Positions 19,729-25,417 of a DNA stretch of 25,417 nucleotides are shown one piece after another. The translations under genes were made by a program, and so were the position numbers. The stretch is taken from assembly GCA_000697335.1 (NCBI GenBank), contig JNEM01012769.1, forward strand, positions 1 through 25,417, read 5' to 3'. Positions within the stretch are counted from its first letter, which is position 1, and every line of letters starts with the position of its first letter. Below the pieces are notes generated by a model, which worked only from the letters and a program-made list of their open reading frames with translations, was not told where the DNA came from and did no database searches. Source of the DNA: Conidiobolus incongruus B7586 (taxonomy: Eukaryota > Entomophthoromycota > Entomophthoromycetes > Entomophthorales > Conidiobolaceae).

Positions 19729-22700
19729 ATGCATAGGAGAGCACAGTCCTCCGTTATCCCTGGAGCTCAAAGAAGCCCAGAAAGTGGAATGGTTTCTCCT
19801 TCAAAATTACCTCCTTTATCCCCTGGTATGAGATGTGAAGTTCAAGGTACTACAGGAACAATTAGATTTGTTGGCTCAGGTTCGTTTAGTACCGGAAAAT
19901 GGGTAGGCATTGAACTTGATGAGCCTAAGGGAAAAAATAATGGTAGTGTTCAGGGAATATCCTATTTCGAATGTAGGGATCAGTATGGTGTGTTTGTTAG
20001 ACCTTCTCAAGTTAAATTACTATCTCCTCCTACATCTAACCAAGTAAATAGTTATATTTATTCGAACTTGATTTGTAATTAATCATACAACCTTTCCATT
20101 TTTCAGAATATAGCATCTAAAACTAGATCCAGACCAGTTTCTACTATTGGCTCTCCATCTGCACCTAGACATAGTAGAGCATCTTCCACAAGCTTGAAAG
20201 AAACATCAGCTCTTCGCAGGAGTTCTGGTCATATTAGAGCTACCTCATTGTCGATTAATCCATCAAAGGTTACTCCTCTAGAATTATCTCCAGTGAAATC
20301 TCCTGAAACTATAGCAGATCCTGATTCTTCTAATGTGGTCTCTCAGCCAATCAGCGAGGAGCCTGAAGATGTACCGCAAAGACCTGAAGAGGTCTCTTCT
20401 CCTCAAGAGCAACAGCCTGAATTTGCACCCAAGGCCCCAATCGATAAATTCCATCCTCCAATCCCATATCGACAATATGAAGAGCTTAGAATTAAACTAA
20501 AAATCCTGGAAGCAAAGAGAGCTGAGGACAGGGAAAGATGGAAACAATTTGAGCAATCTCGAGCCGAAACTGAACAATTCTTGGCTTTGAAAAACAAGCT
20601 CACCGCCAAGTTAACAGAAATGCAAGCCGAACTGAGAGAAACAAGATCAACCATCAATAACCTTACCAGAGAGAAGGAAGATATGGAGCTCAAGGCTTTA
20701 GAAGTTTCTGAAACTTTAGAAATGGTGGCGCTTGATAAAGAAATGGCTGAAGAAAAAGCCGATAATTTGGCACACGAATTGGACGCTTTAAAGGAGAGAT
20801 TGGCTGAAGTTACCACTTCCTTACAAGTCTACCAAAACCCATCTGCATCATTTATTGGATCACCTGACCAGTCATCCCTGCCTCAACACTCTGCTGAGCT
20901 TGAAAGGCAAAATGAACGATTAAAAGATGCTCTAGTTAGGTTAAGGGATATTTCAGCTGAAACTGAAACTAAACTTCAGCGTAAAATCAAGGAATTAGAA
21001 CGCGAGGTTCTCGCTATAGCAGATTTACGTCATCATCATGATAAAGTGAAAGAGCAATTAGAGCAAAGCCAAAATCAGGTTGAGCTGCTGAAAGAGAGAT
21101 TGGATGACGCTTTGGCTTCCGAGGAACTGGTCGAGCAGCTGACTGAGAAAAATCTCAATTTAGGAGAAAAGATTGAAGAAATGCAAATTGTGATTGAAGA
21201 TTTAGAAGCTTTGAAAGAGCTTAACGATGAGCTGGAAGAAACACATCTTGAAGCTGCTAAACAGTTACAAGAAGAAATTAATCTCAAAGATGCCCAAATT
21301 AGAGAATTGGTGAGAAGATTCGATAGTCAACAGGAATCAATTGCTGACTATGAAAATACTATCGTTCAATTTAGAAATCTAGTTTCAACTCTGCAAGCTG
21401 ATCTTCAGCATTTAAGAGATCAACAAGCTGATCAAGCGACTCACACAGAAGCTCTTTCATCTCAGTCACAAGCTATGATGAATCTTAACTTGCACCTTCA
21501 AAACAGTGTTACCAAAGCTCAAGCAAAGGCTATTGATTTGGAACTCCGCAAATTCGATGCCAATCAAGCTATTGAGCATTTATCTTATGTACAGCCATAT
21601 CTTCCTTCATCATTTTTCAAGAAGGAAAATGACTCGATAAGCTGCTTGCTGATTTTCAAGAGAATGGGCTTTAAGGCCAATCTCATTGGATCACAATTGG
21701 TGAACCAAAGTTTATCAAAATATCAAGCCAACCCTAAGTCAATGCTTCCTATCCTTGCATCTGACTACTTGATGCAATATGAGTTAACAAAATTCTCTAA
21801 CATTATGAACACATTTACCACCTATCTCTCTACCTGCTCAGTAGCCGAATTTAGCAAAATCGGTCAATATCATGGTCAGTTGACAAGTCAAGAAAAGACT
21901 CTTGATCATCTAATTCAGATGTTACAGAAAGAGCAGTTCCAGTCACATCAGTTGATCAACGAGTTAAGGCCACTTGCTTCGTCATTTGAACATATGGCTC
22001 AGACTTATCTATCCGAAAGCCAAAGAGTGAAGGCTATAGAGCCTTATTTATGGTTCCAAGCAGTGGTTCATGGTCTAGACGTATTTGAAACAAATTTAAA
22101 AATAGTTCAAAAGCATTTTGAATTTGGAAATGAAGATGAAAGCAACTATACTGATATTGATGAAGATAACAAGGAGCAAATCACCACTAATTTTAATGAA
22201 CCTCTTGCCAATCTACTCAATCTCCATTCTCAATTTGGAGTCCAATTGAAAAAGCTTATGAAGAAACTAGAGCCCCTAAGCGAGGGTCAAAAGTGTTTGA
22301 AACCAGAGGTAGCTAATTTGTGCTCCCCCATCCATCAAGAATATTTACAGCTGATGCAATTTAGCATTTCTATGCAGTGCAAATTGAATGAATACTTGAA
22401 GGAAAAGACCCAAGCTTCTGAATCGGTTCTATTTAATAGTATCCAAAACATTGCCAATATTTGTGCTCAGCAAGATTTGAACCTTAATGAAGTGGCCCCC
22501 TTTGACTCAGCCATTCGAACTATTAATCATCTAATTACTTTGATATCCAATATTACTGAAAAGATCTCTGTAGAAGATCCCAAGTCACTCCCTTGGACCG
22601 ATTTACCCAATGCAGAAGCACCTTGGGTCATTCGATCCAGAGAATTCCAGAAGGAGATAATTGTGGATCAAGCCATGGAGCGCAAGTTGGATTCATTGAA

Positions 22701-23531
22701 TGAGGAAATCATCAACTTAGTTAAAGATGTCAAGACAAAAGATGTTAATTTACAGGAAGCACTCCTCCAAGTTGAACATTTAACTCACCGTTGCGAAACA
22801 TACAAGCAGCAAGCCGAATTGGCTAAGGAGCAAGAGATTCAGCTTGCGAAAGCAAAGGAACAAGAGCAGAGCTTTGAAAGAACCCTTGAAAAACTATACA
22901 AGGACATCGAAACGCTTGAAGAGGAAAATTTTGCTTTGAAAGAAGCGAAAATTAAAGAACAGTGTAAGTATTCTAATTTGCCATCATTAAAACTCACGTT
23001 AACTGAATTGCTTTTGTAGCTTCTCCTAGTCGAAGAGGCACCATCAGTGGTAAATCACCTTCAGTCTCAGAAAACTTTAGTTATATCGACCATCAACTTT
23101 TAAGTGAGCTGGATGGTATGGATTTGGTTCAAGTCAAAACACTTAACAAGCGACTTCAGTACTTGAGAGAAGAAAACACTCGATTGAAAGCTCGACATTT
23201 GGCTCATATTCTCAATCTAGATTCTCACTGGATTTCTACTATGTTGAAAAGCCAGGAGCGCTCCTATCTTGACAAGCTCCAAGTCAAAGACTCTATCGAT
23301 GAATTAAGCGTTACTGCCCAGCATCTCATCAAAGATCTTGAACGAACTATAGCATGCCCAAGAGTTGTCAATCTAGCTGAATGGACTGATACACCTAAGA
23401 AGTGGAAGAGCCAATCCAAGCATCCCAGACAACAATTCTTGAGCCAACAAGCTCTCATGAACACTTACAAGCGCAGAGGAGAGCTGCTTCATCAGCAGTT
23501 TTTAGGTGTCATGAGTAAATTGACCATTTGA
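19729..23531 (+). CDS. DCTN1: Dynactin large subunit p150Glued, 3 exons
   Basis: Links the dynein motor to microtubules and to the rest of dynactin. Exons 19729-20043, 20107-22963 and 23020-23531 give 1227 residues. An N-terminal CAP-Gly domain (about 32-97) shows GTIRFVGSGSFSTGKWVGIE, GKNNGSV (68-74) and YGVFVRPSQVKLL; it binds tubulin and EB1-type C-terminal tails. A Ser/Arg-rich basic stretch follows (about 106-190), which in this family adds microtubule affinity. A long coiled coil (about 224-580) is the dynein-binding part, then the dynactin-specific region (about 555-870, starting near QSQAMMNLNLHLQN and including QPYLPSSFF). A second coiled coil (about 960-1057) and a C-terminal helical part follow. 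Length fits p150 (about 1250). The CAP-Gly loop has Asn71 where GKNDG is more usual. No stop interrupts any exon. Confidence 0.95.
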
Positions 23532-24408
23532 TATATTTGATCTCTGTTTAATTTCTATGAATTATATTATTAAATCTATTTTCAAAATATAATAATAATC
23601 ATTCTTCAATTTAATTCTATACTGATATATCTCACTAATAGCCAAACTAATTATATTTAATGAATCATTAACATTTGAACACTTTTATGAGTATTATTTT
23701 TTAAGTATTCAACTGATAGAAATTTGTAAATTAAGTTCAATTGAATAGACTATATTTTCAAGAAAAGAATTAATCTATATTGAATAAACTAAATATCCTA
23801 TATTGCTATTATTATGAAATGTTGATGTAATTTGGCTATTTTTTACTCTCTTTATAATGAAAAAACAAGCCAATTTAAAGTATAGATCCATGATTTGTAA
23901 AGTATAAAAGAATTAGCAATATCACAGATTCAATTCACAGCATTTCTAAAAAAATTCTTTAGCATATAATATACCAGTCTCAATTATAAGTTTTCCAATT
24001 TTATCCTTATCAATATAGAACTTACTGCATCAAGTGCCAAACAAAAATTATAATAAAAATTCCAAATTAATATAGAATTCCATATTAATAAAAAAAACAA
24101 AACCAGATTATTGTGAAATGAGCAAATCAGGTATTTGTGATCTAAAAATATTGAACAAATTTGACTTTGTTTCAAGAGTAACATTGATATATCCCATCAA
24201 TATTTTAACACTTCATTTGTATCATTGAATAAATGTATTAAATTCACTTAAAATTTGTAATTATAGTGACTTTGTAAATTGGTAGTAAAAAGTTATCAAA
24301 AGTAATATAACTTCATAGTACACTTTATCACAATCATTTTTATTATATATCAAATATACTGACCCTCAATTGTTATATTAGGACTTAGACGGAATCGATA
24401 TCTTTTGA
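23532..24408. other. AT-rich gap between p150 and the golgin
   Basis: It contains the 3' end of the p150 transcript and the promoter of the next gene, which runs in the same direction. A minus-strand open frame at 23984-24184 is hydrophobic and unconvincing. Nothing else could be supported. Confidence 0.65.
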
Positions 24409-25417
24409 ATGTTCTCAAAATTTCAGGACCGTTTAAATTTAGCTGTTAAAAATAGTATACCCATTGTTGAAAACGTTATAAGATCTACATCTAGTGACCT
24501 AACTCCAACTAGTCCAGCAAGTATTAACTCCTACGCTACTGCTCCTGACAGTCAACCCAAAGTAGATTCTGAATTAGAAGAAGTCGAAAGTCTGAACGAT
24601 TCAAGAATGGAGGATACAACTCAAGATAAACAAATTAATTCCGACTCTCAAAAGTTTTCCCATCCTTTGGAGGGACCTCCTACACCACCTACTCCGAAAA
24701 AACAATCGTTAGATGGAGATAACGAAGTAAAATTACCTGAAATCGTCATTAAAAAACTCGAAAAACTTAAAAAATATGAGAGTAGTTATCCAGGTAATTA
24801 ATTATCTTCCTGCAAATCCATTTATATTTTTGATTAATGACAATATAGAATTGGCACGTGCTTATAAATCTCAGTTAGCTCAACTAAAAGCTGTCGATCA
24901 AGTTTTACAAAATATGACTCCTATTCAAAGTTGCGCAGACATTGAAGGATTAGAAAATCATTTGAAGAATCTAGATTCTAAAAATAAAATGGTTATGGAA
25001 GAGCTTAAAAGAATTAATAAAGCTCAGCAAGACAGTCAAAGTGAGTCCATTCAGCTTAAGAAACAGTTAGAAGAATTAAAACAATCCGGGCCTAAGGATT
25101 CCGATCAGTTTAATTTTATTTCTATACTATCTAATATTAATCAGAATTTATGTACTGAATCTATCACTCTTGACGATAACGTTATACCAATCCTAAAGGA
25201 CTTTTTTTCTTCTTTCGAGAAAAAATTTGGAAAAAGATTATTAGAGATTGAAGATCCAGAAACTTTGGAGAAAGCACGAAAGTTAGATTCTGTCCAAAAA
25301 GATCTCGATCAAATCACTCTTTCAAAACAAGAACTCGAGGATAAAATCGCAAGTCTATCATCGGAGGTTGAAAATTTTAAAGAACAATCCTCTCGTTCTC
25401 AGGAAGAAAATATTAAT
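24409..25417 (+). CDS. Coiled-coil golgin, GRIP/Imh1-like, 5' part only
   Basis: Probable Golgi tethering protein; the gene runs off the right edge. Exon 1 is 24409-24793 and exon 2 starts at 24849 after a 55-nt intron (GTAATT...ATATAG), in frame. Visible are 317 residues: an amphipathic start (MFSKFQDRLNLAVKNSIPIV), an acidic Ser/Pro/Thr-rich stretch (about 25-105), then KKLEKLKKYESSYPELARAY and VLQNMTPIQSCADIEGLENH, followed by continuous coiled coil (MVMEELKRINKAQQDSQ...). The pattern of K-Y-E-x-x-Y-P-E-L-x-x-A-Y, then NMTPI and MVMEELKR, is what I recall from fungal GRIP-domain golgins. The GRIP domain itself would be at the C-terminus, outside the window, so the assignment is provisional. 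Another long coiled-coil tether is the alternative. Confidence 0.6.

Noticed and set aside
23984-24184. 66-codon minus-strand open frame, strongly hydrophobic
   Set aside because: Text is dominated by L, I, F and N as chance AT-rich frames are. Another frame of the same strand looks equally protein-like, so neither can be preferred.

Overview
The window is nuclear DNA from a very AT-rich, intron-rich eukaryote, most likely an early-diverging fungus. The grounds are short introns (27 placed, all 45-93 nt, nearly all GT...TTTAG or close to it), compact proteins of fungal type (Sec31, a Ubp9-like deubiquitinase, single-copy dynactin p150, eRF3 with PAM2 motifs), and gene-free stretches made almost entirely of A and T. 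The complex I subunit NDUFA2 means an aerobic mitochondrion, which argues against Saccharomyces-type yeasts and anaerobic gut chytrids. An AT-rich zygomycete lineage such as Entomophthoromycotina would fit, but that placement is inference.

Layout, left to right: 1-1056 AT-rich DNA opening with an A12-CC-T28 tract; 1057-1445 (-) NDUFA2, three exons; 1446-3027 AT-rich with one possible gene relic; 3028-5280 (-) eRF3/Sup35, eleven exons; 5281-7199 AT-rich with a spliced-looking gene relic; 7200-7643 (+) ribosomal protein eS12, one exon; 7644-10986 the largest gap, with two or three decayed coding fragments; 10987-15156 (+) SEC31, seven exons; 15157-16569 convergent gap; 16570-18606 (-) Ubp9/USP12-46-type deubiquitinase, seven exons including a 14-nt exon; 18607-19728 divergent promoter region; 19729-23531 (+) dynactin p150Glued, three exons; 23532-24408 gap; 24409-25417 (+) 5' part of a coiled-coil golgin, running off the right edge.

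The genes are housekeeping genes and do not form a cluster or single pathway. eS12 and eRF3 both act in translation. SEC31, p150 and the golgin all act in membrane traffic and microtubule transport, but their adjacency is probably chance. No mobile element with recognisable ends, tRNA, rRNA or CRISPR array was found.

The most interesting structures are (1) a tandem duplication of micro-exons in the N-terminal region of eRF3, where two in-frame 42- and 36-nt exons and their introns repeat a KV-LSLGGSS module; (2) a 14-nt exon in the deubiquitinase that carries most of the catalytic Cys box and whose end splits the catalytic cysteine codon; and (3) several decayed coding fragments in the AT-rich gaps, at least one still showing two phase-compatible intron-like segments. 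No new multi-gene system was found.
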